Of a stretch of 64,000 nt of DNA, positions 33,371 through 42,862 are shown piece by piece. This DNA is from Canna indica (Eukaryota; Streptophyta; Magnoliopsida; Zingiberales; Cannaceae): positions 90,545,501 to 90,609,500 of the forward strand of contig CP136890.1 of NCBI GenBank assembly GCA_034359265.1, read 5' to 3'. The notes beneath the pieces are model-generated. The model worked only from the letters and a program-made list of their open reading frames with translations. It was not told the DNA's origin and made no database searches. The number at the start of each line of letters is the position of its first letter. Position 1 is the stretch's first letter. Both the position numbers and the translations under genes were made by a program.

Positions 33371-34909
33371 TCATTTAATGGCTGCTCCAAGCTGTGCAAT
33401 TCTAACATCACCACCATCGAACGCCATCATCATCACTCCGTGGATGACTGATTCCTGTGGTTGCATTCCGGCGGCCTTCATCTCATACAACAGCTTGACA
33501 GCTTCCTTTCCACATCCTCTCTGCGCATAGCCAATGAGCAAAGCATTCCAGCACACGAAATCTTGCGTGCCATTCGCAGATTCGAATGCCCTCTGCCCGT
33601 CGATTAGGAGCTCATGTTTCATGTACATGTCCACCAAGCTACTGCAGACAAATTTATCCGAGCTTGCCCCGAGTTTTATGGCAATGGTATGAACTTGCTT
33701 ACCGCTCCAGCCACCGTCCCCTACCTTTGCACACGCTGCAAGAGTGCTTGAAAACACATAGGTGTTCCTCCTTGCTCCTGTTCTTCCCATCTCCCTGAAG
33801 AGGCGGATCGCCTGCTTGAACTGACCTTCTCTGGAGTAGCCTGTGATCACGCTCGTCCAAGCTGCTGCACTCGGTGAGCATGTCCTGTTGAGGACTTCCA
33901 CTGCAGTCTGGTGGTGTCTAATTTGGCTGTAGAATTGGATGAGAGCGTCGCACAAATCCTCGAAAAGAACAGCATTAGTGCCACCGAGCACCTTGAGGGC
34001 CATCCCATGAATCTGCCGGCCGAGAGCGATCTCCCTTGCCACAGTGCATGACCTGAGACCAGTGACAAGGGTGTTGACCCAGCAAACGACGGGCTTGAGC
34101 ACCAGCGAACCTCCATCAGTTCTTGTACACATTTCCACGAACAGCCGCAACGCGTCGCCGTGACAACCTTCCGCGAACAGTGCTGCGACGACTATAGCCC
34201 ACGAGGTGGCATCTCTCAGGGGCATTTGGTCGAAGAGCTGGCGGGCGAAGGCAATCTGGCCGCAGGCGGCGAACATGAGCAACAAGCGGTTAGCAAGGAG
34301 CAAGCCGGCGGGCTGTCGTAGTAGGCCGGGACAGCTGCGTCGGATATGGGCGTAGACATTTGCGCCCTGGGCGGTATCCCTGTAAGCAGTGCACTCCTTG
34401 ACGAGAGAAAGGTACAAGTCCTCCTCCACATAGATCTGCAGGGCGTCCATGAGCTCGAGGACATCAGTTGGCGTACATGACGAGTTCTCATCTTCTCTGC
34501 CGCTGCCACTGCTTTCCTCCTCGTCATTCTCGTGGGCGTTGATACTTGAAGAATCAACAAAATTCCTTAGCGGGGGAGGCTTGTTCAGGAGCAAGTGGGA
34601 ATCATTTGATGTGGGCGGCGGTCGCCCGGGGCGACGGAGAAGCAGCAGCTGGGACAATTCTCGAACCCGAGGAGGTAACTTCGATGGCGACGGTCTCCGT
34701 TTCGCTGGTGGCACTGCTGCTGCTGCCCATGCCCTACTGCTGTTATTGTAGAAGGCACGGCAGCAAAAATGGTCATGCAGAGGTCTGGGGATCATAAGAG
34801 GAGGTAGAGTTGCTGAATTCGTCGCATTGTTGGCTGTTCTTGGGTAATACATGCGTCGAGGAGAACCCGAACCATTCGATGAAATGGCGCACTGCTCTTC
34901 ACGAGCCAA
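33371..34909 (-). CDS. PPR protein, At1g31790-like, no E/DYW domain
   Basis: Pentatricopeptide-repeat proteins bind organellar RNA one base per repeat and act in processing, stability or editing. This is a single-exon frame of 512 aa. Residues 1-145 are Arg/Ser/Ala-rich, then poorly conserved and acidic, so they probably include an organelle transit peptide. Repeats follow: ANRLLLMFAACGQIAFARQL then FDQMPLRDATSWAIVVAALF (about 205-247), AAWTSVITGYSREGQFKQAI (about 350), RNTYVFSSTLAACAKVGDGG, KFVCSSLVDMYMKHELLIDG and DFVCWNALLIGYAQRGCGKE with YEMKAAGMQPQE at the end. LFDQMP and WTSVITGY are marks of PLS-type repeats. The protein stops after the last repeat with no E, E+ or DYW editing domain. 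The order and the ending match the Arabidopsis At1g31790 type as I recall it. A later Met at residue 20 could also start. High GC is typical of monocot single-exon genes. Confidence 0.92.
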   Translation of the reverse strand: MAREEQCAISSNGSGSPRRMYYPRTANNATNSATLPPLMIPRPLHDHFCCRAFYNNSSRAWAAAAVPPAKRRPSPSKLPPRVRELSQLLLLRRPGRPPPTSNDSHLLLNKPPPLRNFVDSSSINAHENDEEESSGSGREDENSSCTPTDVLELMDALQIYVEEDLYLSLVKECTAYRDTAQGANVYAHIRRSCPGLLRQPAGLLLANRLLLMFAACGQIAFARQLFDQMPLRDATSWAIVVAALFAEGCHGDALRLFVEMCTRTDGGSLVLKPVVCWVNTLVTGLRSCTVAREIALGRQIHGMALKVLGGTNAVLFEDLCDALIQFYSQIRHHQTAVEVLNRTCSPSAAAWTSVITGYSREGQFKQAIRLFREMGRTGARRNTYVFSSTLAACAKVGDGGWSGKQVHTIAIKLGASSDKFVCSSLVDMYMKHELLIDGQRAFESANGTQDFVCWNALLIGYAQRGCGKEAVKLLYEMKAAGMQPQESVIHGVMMMAFDGGDVRIAQLGAAIK

Positions 34910-35388
34910 CAGGGGTGAAGCGGAACCATTCGATGACAGCGGGCCCGGGCCGGCAACAGTGGGGCGGGGCCCGGCTACAGCGGGGCGAGGCCGGCAGCCA
35001 GCGGGGCAAGGGCGGCGGGCTGCCGAGTAGGAGGCGGACGAGCCGCCGGCCGCTGGCCGCTGGGCGAAGAGGAAGAAAGGGTGGGCGCACGGGTGAAGAG
35101 GGACGGGGCTAGGGATCGGGTAGGGATGGGCGGAGAGACCGGGAGAGGAAGAGGAAAGCGTAATTTTGGGATAGGGGGATTTGAAAATTTGTAAGAGATT
35201 AACACATGGTAAGGATTTTGGAAGAGTGTAAAATATTCTGGATAATTTTTTTAAGAGTCCCCTCTAGAATTTATTTTCAAAATAATTAAATTATAAAAAT
35301 ATTCTTAAAAATATATATATTATTATAAACAAGGACAAAAGTGTCATTCATCGTGTATATATATAAATGAAGAGTTTAAAAAATTGAG
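34910..35388. other. PPR upstream region, very GC-rich then AT-rich
   Basis: 34930-35110 is over-rich in G on the plus strand (GGGGCGGGGCCCGGC, GGGCAAGGGCGGCGGGC) and gives long open frames on both strands that have no recognisable domain. I treat it as the PPR gene's 5' leader/promoter. 35160-35388 is AT-rich without features. Confidence 0.45.
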
Positions 35389-35422
35389 GTGGGGGGTGGG
35401 TGGGGGGTGGGGGGGGGGGGGG
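35389..35422 (+). other. G-run array, G-quadruplex candidate
   Basis: GTGGGGGGTGGGTGGGGGG followed by TGG and an unbroken run of twelve more Gs. At least four G-tracts of three or more are separated by single T, which is the densest form of the quadruplex motif. It lies about 480 bp upstream of the PPR start on the opposite strand. Confidence 0.85.
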
Positions 35423-35891
35423 CAATTGCAGGGGCACGACGGTAGTAGCTCCGCCCTTGATTCCGAGTAATCTATTTGAAATTTTGAATTTGGTTCTTTT
35501 TTATCTTTTCATATATCAAAATTTAATAAATAAATACAATTAAAAATTATTTTTAAATATGAATATATGAAAAGAGACCGTGAGAGAATATAACATATAA
35601 CTAATTTTGAATATAGGAATAAGAATAAATTTAATTCGTTCTTTAATTCCTTATCTAAATTCTACCCGAATTTAATTAGGGACTATTTGAAATATATTCG
35701 ATCGGATAGATTCTAACCAGCATCGGATCTGCCTGGTACTCGTGCACACCCCTACGAGCCGAGCAAGCTCATTTTTTTGGAAGCTGGTAGAGCTCGAGCT
35801 CAAATAGAGCTCAATTTGATCCAACTAAGATTTTATTTAGTACAATCATTCGATGTGATCACATGAATGTACATTTTATGGCCCTCGCTGT

Positions 35892-36605
35892 TAGGGATGT
35901 CCATTCGATTCAAATCGAATCGAACCAAACCAAATTATATAAAATCGAATTTTTTTCTTCTTCGAAAATTCAACCTGAACCCGAACCGAATTCATCAAAA
36001 ATGGAATAAATCCTAAATGTACCGAAATTCTAATAACAATAGAAAAGAAAGATGTAATGTCTGCTGCAAACCGAAATCCCAAAACTAAATTCATCAAACT
36101 ACTTAAAAGAAGGAAACCCCTTCTAATAACACATGAAATAGATAGGGATCACATGAAAAAACTTCAAATAACAATAGGAAAAATATGAAGAAATTGCACC
36201 CATACAATCTCCAGCATCACTTAGAATTTAAAAAGATACAATCTCCAATAATTAAGCTTTAAATTCTTAGTCCAATGTATACAGTAGGTTCTGCACTATC
36301 AAGTATTAACCAAAGGTCCTAGCACAGGTCAGATATAAATTTCATTTGTTGTACATCAAGAAACATAAATTTTGCACTACAATCTATTAATTCAATACCA
36401 GAACCGTGTAGTATAAATGTATAATAAAAAAATAAAAAATTAATTTTTTATTTAGTTCGGTTTTTGATTCGGTCGATTCTTGGAATTCGAGAATCGAATC
36501 CGAATCGAAATCCAATATTCAGGTTCGGTACCCGATCGAACCTGATACTGTTGAAACCAAACCGAATAATTCGGTTCGGTGTAATCCGAATTTTGTACAG
36601 CCCTA
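35892..36605. mobile_element. hAT-type MITE, 714 bp, 8-bp TSD
   Basis: Starts TAGGGATGTCC and ends TGTACAGCCCTA, with the exact 8-bp duplication CTCGCTGT (35884-35891 and 36606-36613). Sub-terminal regions are made of AATCGAATCGAACC / TTCGGTTCGGTGTAA. The middle (36100-36420) is AT-rich and non-coding. The 8-bp duplication plus short inverted ends fit the hAT superfamily. It is about 1 kb upstream of the PPR gene. Confidence 0.88.
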
Positions 36606-36613
36606 CTCGCTGT

Positions 36614-38944
36614 AAAGATGTTTTTGAGTTTAATTACTAAAAAATACCTTTATTAAAATTTTAATTTTAATATGCAGTATAAAAGTAATTACACTTTTAC
36701 TTAATTGTCAACTTCCTATTATAATTTTTCATCATCTTAATAACGGAGTAGAACATTTTTAAAAACAAGATATACTTTAATTTATTATTCGATCCAAGTT
36801 AAGTTAAAAATTAAAAATCTGAAAAATTAAATCTCAAATTTAGAAAGTCGAGTTTTAATAAAATAATAATATTTTAACTCTAATCAACATGTCATATCAA
36901 GATGACGAAAAATCTAATACATAAACTGATAAACAAAGGACAAATTCTGATCACTTCTATATTATAACTAAATATGATAAAAGATTTAATTTGAGTTAAG
37001 ATTGAAACTTCGATAAAAGTATGAACTATTTTTAATAATTAGTCTTAGCAAAGTAACAATTATGACAATGTATCTAAAGAACTTATTATTATTATTTTTA
37101 TTACAAATAATCGGTTAAAATGAAAACATGATCCCTCAAACACTATGATGCTTATAGCAGCTCAAAACAGGATGCTTGTAGTCGTTGGTTCAAGCTAGCA
37201 ATGCTGCAGCCATCCTTCAGCAAGATCTCTGCAAGTTCCAAGCAACTCAATCAGAAAGAAGAGGTCAATAAAAACCAGGGGAAGGGTTGAGCTGTATGTC
37301 GACTGATTTTAACCATGTAATCAAGAAAAGTAATTGCTCTACATTTTTGCTAATTATCACTCAACTTATGGTGGCTTAGTGGTAAACAACATGCAATGCT
37401 TGCATGATTATGGTAATAAGATGCCAACAAGAAAGGCAAAGAAGGACAATGAGTAATCACACTTCATGAGATTGCCCAATGAACAGAGGATAAAATAACC
37501 ACAGCTTAAACTTAAAGAATACTGCATACAGTCACGCAATACTATCACAACTCTTTGTTCCATCCATCATTAGTGCTCCAAAAAGTTCTGTACTATCCTT
37601 CTAGGTAACATACTGTTTGAAAGTGTTTAGCAATTGAAGTCCACACAAGTAAAATGTGTAGCATCTTTCAATAACAGAATTTGGACCACAATTATCTTCA
37701 TATTAAGGATTTCAGAAGACAAAAGATGATAGAAGTAAGATTGAGCTTAGAAGATATATACACTTGCATAATCATCCTATGGGTAGATGCAAACAGCAGG
37801 CATTTAACTATAAATAATAGCAGTGGTTTGATGGTGTTATTTGTAGCAGATATGAAACATAGGTCTTAAATGAGTTTCATTAATCTTGAATGTATGTTTG
37901 ATCAACAGATGATATCATTGACAATTGGCAAATATATGGGCATAGAGGACATGACTGGTTCAATCGATGCCTGTCACATTTAAATGGGGAATGCCAACAA
38001 AGACAAGTAGAGCAAGTTGAAGTGTCAACTAAACCAGAGGAAGGGGAAAAAAGAAAAATTACACCAAGCATGAGTTTATTAACTCTCAAGAAAGGAACAC
38101 CCAAACCTGTTTATCAATGTTAACCAGTAAGCAATAAATCAAGAAATCCAAAATATGTAGTTTTACTTGCAGATCTGTTGCCCAATTTTTGAACTAGGAA
38201 GTACAATAGCAGTAACAAAATCAAAGAAACTAGGAACAACTCATCATTATCATATCTATTTTTCCATATTCATCATCTTCACAATGTTATTGTGGTAGTT
38301 TTATTTTTTTGAAAATTTTATCTAAAAGTACATTTATTTTTGCAAAGCATATAATATTTTTGATCTGCACTATGCTGGTAGCAAGTATATTTCTATAAAC
38401 ACATATAAACTTTGATTGAATCCTCATACATGAATTGAACCAAAATTTCAATAGAGGTCCTAGCTAGCCTGCTCAACTTGCACTTAGGTGCTAAGCATTT
38501 GCCCAATTCAGGATGCCTATGCTAGGGGCATTGAGGTGCTCCACTAGTGTCTCGCCTTGCCTTGGCGACTAGGTGAGCATCCAAGCACCTAGAGACACAC
38601 TGGTTTGAGTGGCATGCATAAGCCAACAAACACAAGTAGCACGAGTTTAACTATACCAAAGAAAGGGGGTAAAGACATAATTATCACAATAAAATTATGA
38701 ACTATTGCAAAATGAACATAAACCACTTTATCAGTGTGTAACAAGTAAAATCAGTCAAGATATCCAAATAGTCGTAGTTTTACTTGCAAATTGGCGCCTG
38801 CAATGATCTGCAACAAAATCAAAGTATGTTTTTGAATAATAAAGTCCTATTTGTTAATCTTTGTAACATTAACATCAAAATTACACGAGTAGAGATGCTT
38901 ACGACAATCAAATGAAATCTCATTGCTCAATGTGAAGGGTAATC
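36614..38944. other. intergenic, includes a ~630-bp offset duplication
   Basis: Mostly AT-rich. A segment around 37985-38175 (CCAACAAAGACAAGTAG ... GTAGTTTTACTTGCAGAT) is repeated, diverged, at 38615-38795 (CCAACAAACACAAGTAG ... GTAGTTTTACTTGCAAAT). 38470-38605 carries TTAGGTGCTAAGC / TTGGCGACTAGGTGAGC motifs, a common plant dispersed repeat. No coding feature is supported. The right end is the mTERF 3' flank. Confidence 0.5.
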
Positions 38945-40135
38945 TCAATAGGGGAAAGTCTTCTTCCTGGTAGACCTTGAAGATTCTGCCAGCCTTCTCA
39001 AACCTTTGAAGCTGGAATAGTACTCCATAAGTTTACTAGAAATATCCTCAGGGTGGCACATCACAAACACTTCCAGGAATCGCTGCTCTTTCATCCTCAC
39101 AGCCCTCACCAACCAAGCAGGTTCCTTCATCCGGGACTGCAGGTCCATCTCCTCCATCTTCACCCCGAGCATGTGGCGCGGCCTAAGCACCCTATCGAGG
39201 TTGCAAAATATGAGTAATGGGTAGCGGAGGATGATCTCGGGGGCAATCTTGATGGCCCCCATGATGTAGGTCATGTTCCGCTGAACCTTCTCAACGGAGA
39301 GCGTGAGCACGTTGGGGTTGCGGGCAAATAGCGACAAGACCTCGTCGGTGGAGAAGCCGAACTTCTCGAGGTTGGAGATCTTGGTTAGCAGCGTCTCCAG
39401 GTGGGAGATGGCCAGGACAGTGACCGCGTACTTGTACAGGGTGGCTCCTTTGCGGATTGGAGTGCGGCGGAGGAGCTCAAGCTTCTCGTCGTCGAGCGAG
39501 GAGCGGGTGATGACCGTGGGGCGGCAGAGGAGGAGGCGGCCGAGGTCCAGGCGGCCGACGCCAACGGACTCGTAGAGCCGAACGCAGGGGAGGACGGTGC
39601 GGTCGACGTCGTAGTTGAGGAGGGTGGGGTTGCGGATGATGGCACGGAGGAGGTCGGCGTCGGAGGAGAAGAGGGTGCGGAGGAAGTCAAGGCGGGCCTG
39701 GAGGTCGCGGCCGATGCGGCAGGCGAGGAAGCGGGGGCGGGAGACGACGACCCTAACGAGGTCGGAGCCGAGGATGCCGAGGCCTCCCAGGATCTGGAGC
39801 TTGGCGCCGAGGATAGTCGGGTTCATTTGGCGGAGGAAGCGGTGACGGTTGACGATGAAGGTCGCCTCCGCGTCGGTGCAGCCCCAGCGGCGGAAGACCT
39901 CAGCGGTGTCCGTGGGCGGGGGCGGTGGCTCCTCCGCTGTCGAGCCATCAAGGAGAATCTCGCACGAGGAGAGCGAAGAAGAAGAAGAGTAGTAACGGAA
40001 GGAAAGAGGAGGAATAGTGGTGCGGAAGGGGAAGAATGGGCGTCTCTTCGGATCGGCAAAGGAGGAGATGCAACGATTGCCCCAGCAGCGGAAGCAGAGA
40101 CTACGACGCAAGGACTCGGGAAGTGCTGTTCTCAT
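38945..40135 (-). CDS. mTERF-family organellar protein
   Basis: Mitochondrial transcription termination factor family proteins bind nucleic acid through stacked helical repeats and act in organelle transcription, intron splicing or RNA maturation. This is a single-exon frame of 396 aa starting MRTALPESLRRSLCFR, with an Arg/Ser-rich, acid-poor first ~60 residues that fits an organelle presequence. mTERF motifs follow from about residue 75: FRRWGCTDAEATFIVNRHRF, LQILGGLGILGSDLVRVVVS RP, FLRTLFSSDADLLRAIIRNP, KISNLEKFGFSTDEVLSLFA RNP and APEIILRYPLLIFCNLDRVL RPR. The repeated 'Pxxl' and 'LGxxxxxl' pattern is clear. Length is normal for plant members. The very GC-rich coding strand also creates a long open frame on the opposite strand, which I reject. 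The exact target (plastid or mitochondrion) cannot be read from the sequence. Confidence 0.93.
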   Translation of the reverse strand: MRTALPESLRRSLCFRCWGNRCISSFADPKRRPFFPFRTTIPPLSFRYYSSSSSLSSCEILLDGSTAEEPPPPPTDTAEVFRRWGCTDAEATFIVNRHRFLRQMNPTILGAKLQILGGLGILGSDLVRVVVSRPRFLACRIGRDLQARLDFLRTLFSSDADLLRAIIRNPTLLNYDVDRTVLPCVRLYESVGVGRLDLGRLLLCRPTVITRSSLDDEKLELLRRTPIRKGATLYKYAVTVLAISHLETLLTKISNLEKFGFSTDEVLSLFARNPNVLTLSVEKVQRNMTYIMGAIKIAPEIILRYPLLIFCNLDRVLRPRHMLGVKMEEMDLQSRMKEPAWLVRAVRMKEQRFLEVFVMCHPEDISSKLMEYYSSFKGLRRLAESSRSTRKKTFPY

Positions 40136-41184
40136 GCCTGTATAAACGAGGGCTGAGAGAAGCGCCCGCGACGTGTTTGCTGATATGCCCCTTCCGGGCG
40201 TGGGCGGCGGAACACTTGGACCGGTTCGCTTGAGAGCAGAGACTACTTTATGTTCGATGTTCGACTAAAGTAGATTCGAACACAAACTGTTCATATTAAT
40301 ATATTTTATATTAAAAAGTAAAAAGTGGTTAATTCGCATCACAACCTTCGCTCGATCAAAATGTCACTCATGCTCAAAATGTCACTTCTTCAATTTATGA
40401 AAAATAAAGTCACGTGAGCATCTCATGTCAACCCAACTTAAACCTAATTACCTCATTACCCGTAAAACCAAAGCCTGATGTAGCTTACAAATCCTGGTCT
40501 CCTAAATCGTTTCATCAATTATCCTAGCCCTTGTTGGAACCCTAATTTGCTTGTCACCAGCCCCCTTCCATTAACTACCAAAGAAATATCATCGGAATGA
40601 CAATTAAAACTGGGTTAATTCACTAAAATCCGATTATGGATGTAATTGTACAATTGGGTTTCAATTAGTAAGGTTAAAAATAGCTTAAAATTAGTTTGAT
40701 TTAGATTGTCGATTTATAGATAATCGATAACCAAAACTGATTTTACTTATATATATAATTTAATTTAAAAATAAAAAAGTTGGCTTACGATGTATTTTTA
40801 TTATTTATTTTATTTTTATTTAAAATATTATCATTAAATTATCACTCATCTACTCGCATAAAAGATTTTTATAGTTTGAACTTTTATAAATTCTTTTTTA
40901 TTTTTTTAACAAATGGTTAATCATTTTAAATAGTTTCGATTAATTGTCTAATATTTGATAATTAATGGGTTGATTGGTTTCAAATAGAGAATTTGTAAAC
41001 TATTTTAGTTTCGATTATCCATTGTTGAACTTAAAACAAAAAATGCATTAATTCAATAAATGAAGTAGCTTTATATAGGTTTTATAAGACATTTTGATAA
41101 CCCCTAAAAACCATGTAATTAATGAATAATTATCCACATGTTTATTCTTACTTTATGTTCAATCTTAATCATACCAAGTTCAAT
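40136..41184. other. mTERF upstream region, AT-rich
   Basis: No ORF or repeat is recognised. It contains the mTERF promoter, for which I do not see a clear TATA box, and ends at the hAT-type insertion at 41185. Confidence 0.45.
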
Positions 41185-42078
41185 TAGAGGTGGCAAATGG
41201 GCTGGGCCCACCCATGGGCGGCACAGGGCCTGGCACGATTCTAGGCCGTGCCTGACTCGGCCCGTTTGTGCCCAATGGGTGGGCTGGGCTCGTCCCCTTG
41301 GGCACGTGGGCCGTGCCGAGCCCGGCACGACACGGGCTTGGCCCTGCACCCGCAGGCTAGGCCTGGCACCACCCAGGCCTAGCTTGGTCTGCACTAGGGT
41401 TATCCGTTCGGTTCGAACCGAATCGAATTTGTCCAAATCGAATTTTTTTTATACCCGAATTCCAACCCGAACCCGAACCGAACTATACCTAAACCGATTT
41501 AACCTGAATCGAAATTGTTCGGTTCGGTTTTCAACCCGAAAACCGAAATTTTAATTATTTTAATTAAAAATTAAAAATTAAAAATAATTACTTAATACCT
41601 ATTTAAGTAATTTTATTAAAAATTTAAAAAAATATATTATTTTTTAAATTAATTCGATTTCGGTTCGGGTCGGTTCCCAAATTTCGAAAACCAAATCCGA
41701 ACCGAAATTCAAATTTCGGTTCGGTTCGGATCAGAGAACCGAACCTACAACGGTTGAAACCGAACCGAACCGAAAAATTCGGTTCGGTTCGATGTGAACC
41801 GAACCATGGACAACCCTAGTCTGCACCCAGGCTAGCTTGGTTTTCTGTGCTAGACTTAAGTAATATATATTTTACTTAGTAAAATTATATAGAAACGAAA
41901 AATAGGTCTTAGTATGGTAGTTAGTTCGTCAAAAAGGTAAGCGGTTTGAGTCTCACTGTCGACCTTAATACTTCATATTTTTAATAATTCGGGCTGGGCT
42001 ATCCCTTTGAGCAGTCGGTCGGCCAAGCACGGCCCAAGTATGGCCGGGCCGCCCAGGCACAGCCTATTGCCACTTCTA
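41185..42078. mobile_element. hAT-type MITE (outer), invaded by a second one
   Basis: Inverted ends TAGAGGTGGCAA and TTGCCACTTCTA (one mismatch) are flanked by AGTTCAAT (41177-41184) and GATTCAAT (42079-42086), 6 of 8 matching. Sub-terminal DNA is rich in GGGCTGGGC / GGCCGTGCCGAGCCC / CACGACACGGGC. Without the inner element and its duplication it is about 462 bp. Non-coding. Confidence 0.8.
41395..41818. mobile_element. hAT-type MITE (inner), 424 bp, exact 8-bp TSD
   Basis: Starts TAGGGTTATCCG and ends GGACAACCCTA, flanked by exact GTCTGCAC copies (41387-41394 and 41819-41826). The interior is CCGAACCGAA / CGGTTCGGTT with an AT-rich centre (41540-41650). It belongs to the same group as the element at 35892. 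It lies wholly inside the outer element, so it is younger. Confidence 0.92.
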
Positions 42079-42138
42079 GATTCAATTTTAATAAGACTAA
42101 ATTCAATCCTAAGCTCCCAAAGAGGCTCCACGGAAGTT

Positions 42139-42272
42139 GCACTCGGCATTCACAACCTATTTTACAAATCTACATCCAATTGACTGACTTCCGCCTGACT
42201 AAATGCTGCACTTGGCATTCACAACCTATTTTCCAAATCTACATCCAATTGACTTCCGCCTGGCCAAATGCA
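42139..42272. repeat. ~70-bp tandem duplication
   Basis: The block GCACTCGGCATTCACAACCT ... CTACATCCAATTGACT ... CTTCCGCCTG is followed at once by a second copy (GCACTTGGCATTCACAACCT ...). It sits in the SPX 3' flank. The remaining 42273-42862 has nothing that I recognise and is probably SPX 3' UTR and flank. Confidence 0.8.
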
Positions 42273-42862
42273 TGTTCTTGTTCCGAACTCAGCACCGTGA
42301 TAAACAAATACCTCAACCAGTTCATATCGGATTCGTTACCTGCTGATCATAACTCGATTGTGAACACCTAAACCAATTAGTCAAGTACTAAAAAATTCCA
42401 CCATTTATCATGTTGCCTTGATAGGATTATATATCCTTAATGATACTTCAGATAGGATGATCTTATATCCAAAGGAGCACATCGACCACCAAGTGCTGCT
42501 CTTAACATGGATGTTTTCATGAGAAACAAATGATTAAAAACAAGAGCATGTTAACAAGTTACAATTATACTAGAAGCAATAAATTTTGTTGGAAGTTGGT
42601 GGTGCTACTGCTTTATTCCTCAAAAGTACAGCCACTTTGGGCTTGCATCCGCATGCTTATTGCTTAGGAAGAAGGAACAGTTTCTCAGGAACTCTAGGTT
42701 TCTAGTTAAACCCGAGATATTACAAGTTTAACACTCTTTTATCAACATTGTATGTCCACATTGAGTTCTGTCCATGACCGACTGATTCCATTGCGCAATC
42801 AGCAGCTAAGACAACAAAAACAGTTGGATGCAGAGTATTAGGAGTATTTTGGCTTCAGACTA

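Noticed and set aside
34449..35205. Frames antisense to and upstream of the PPR gene
   Set aside because: Low-complexity products that shadow the PPR frame or its GC-rich leader.
39401..40156. 251-codon open frame on the plus strand
   Set aside because: It is the reverse of the GC-rich mTERF coding strand. The protein is a Glu/Ala/Gly run without domain, while the minus strand gives a clear mTERF protein.
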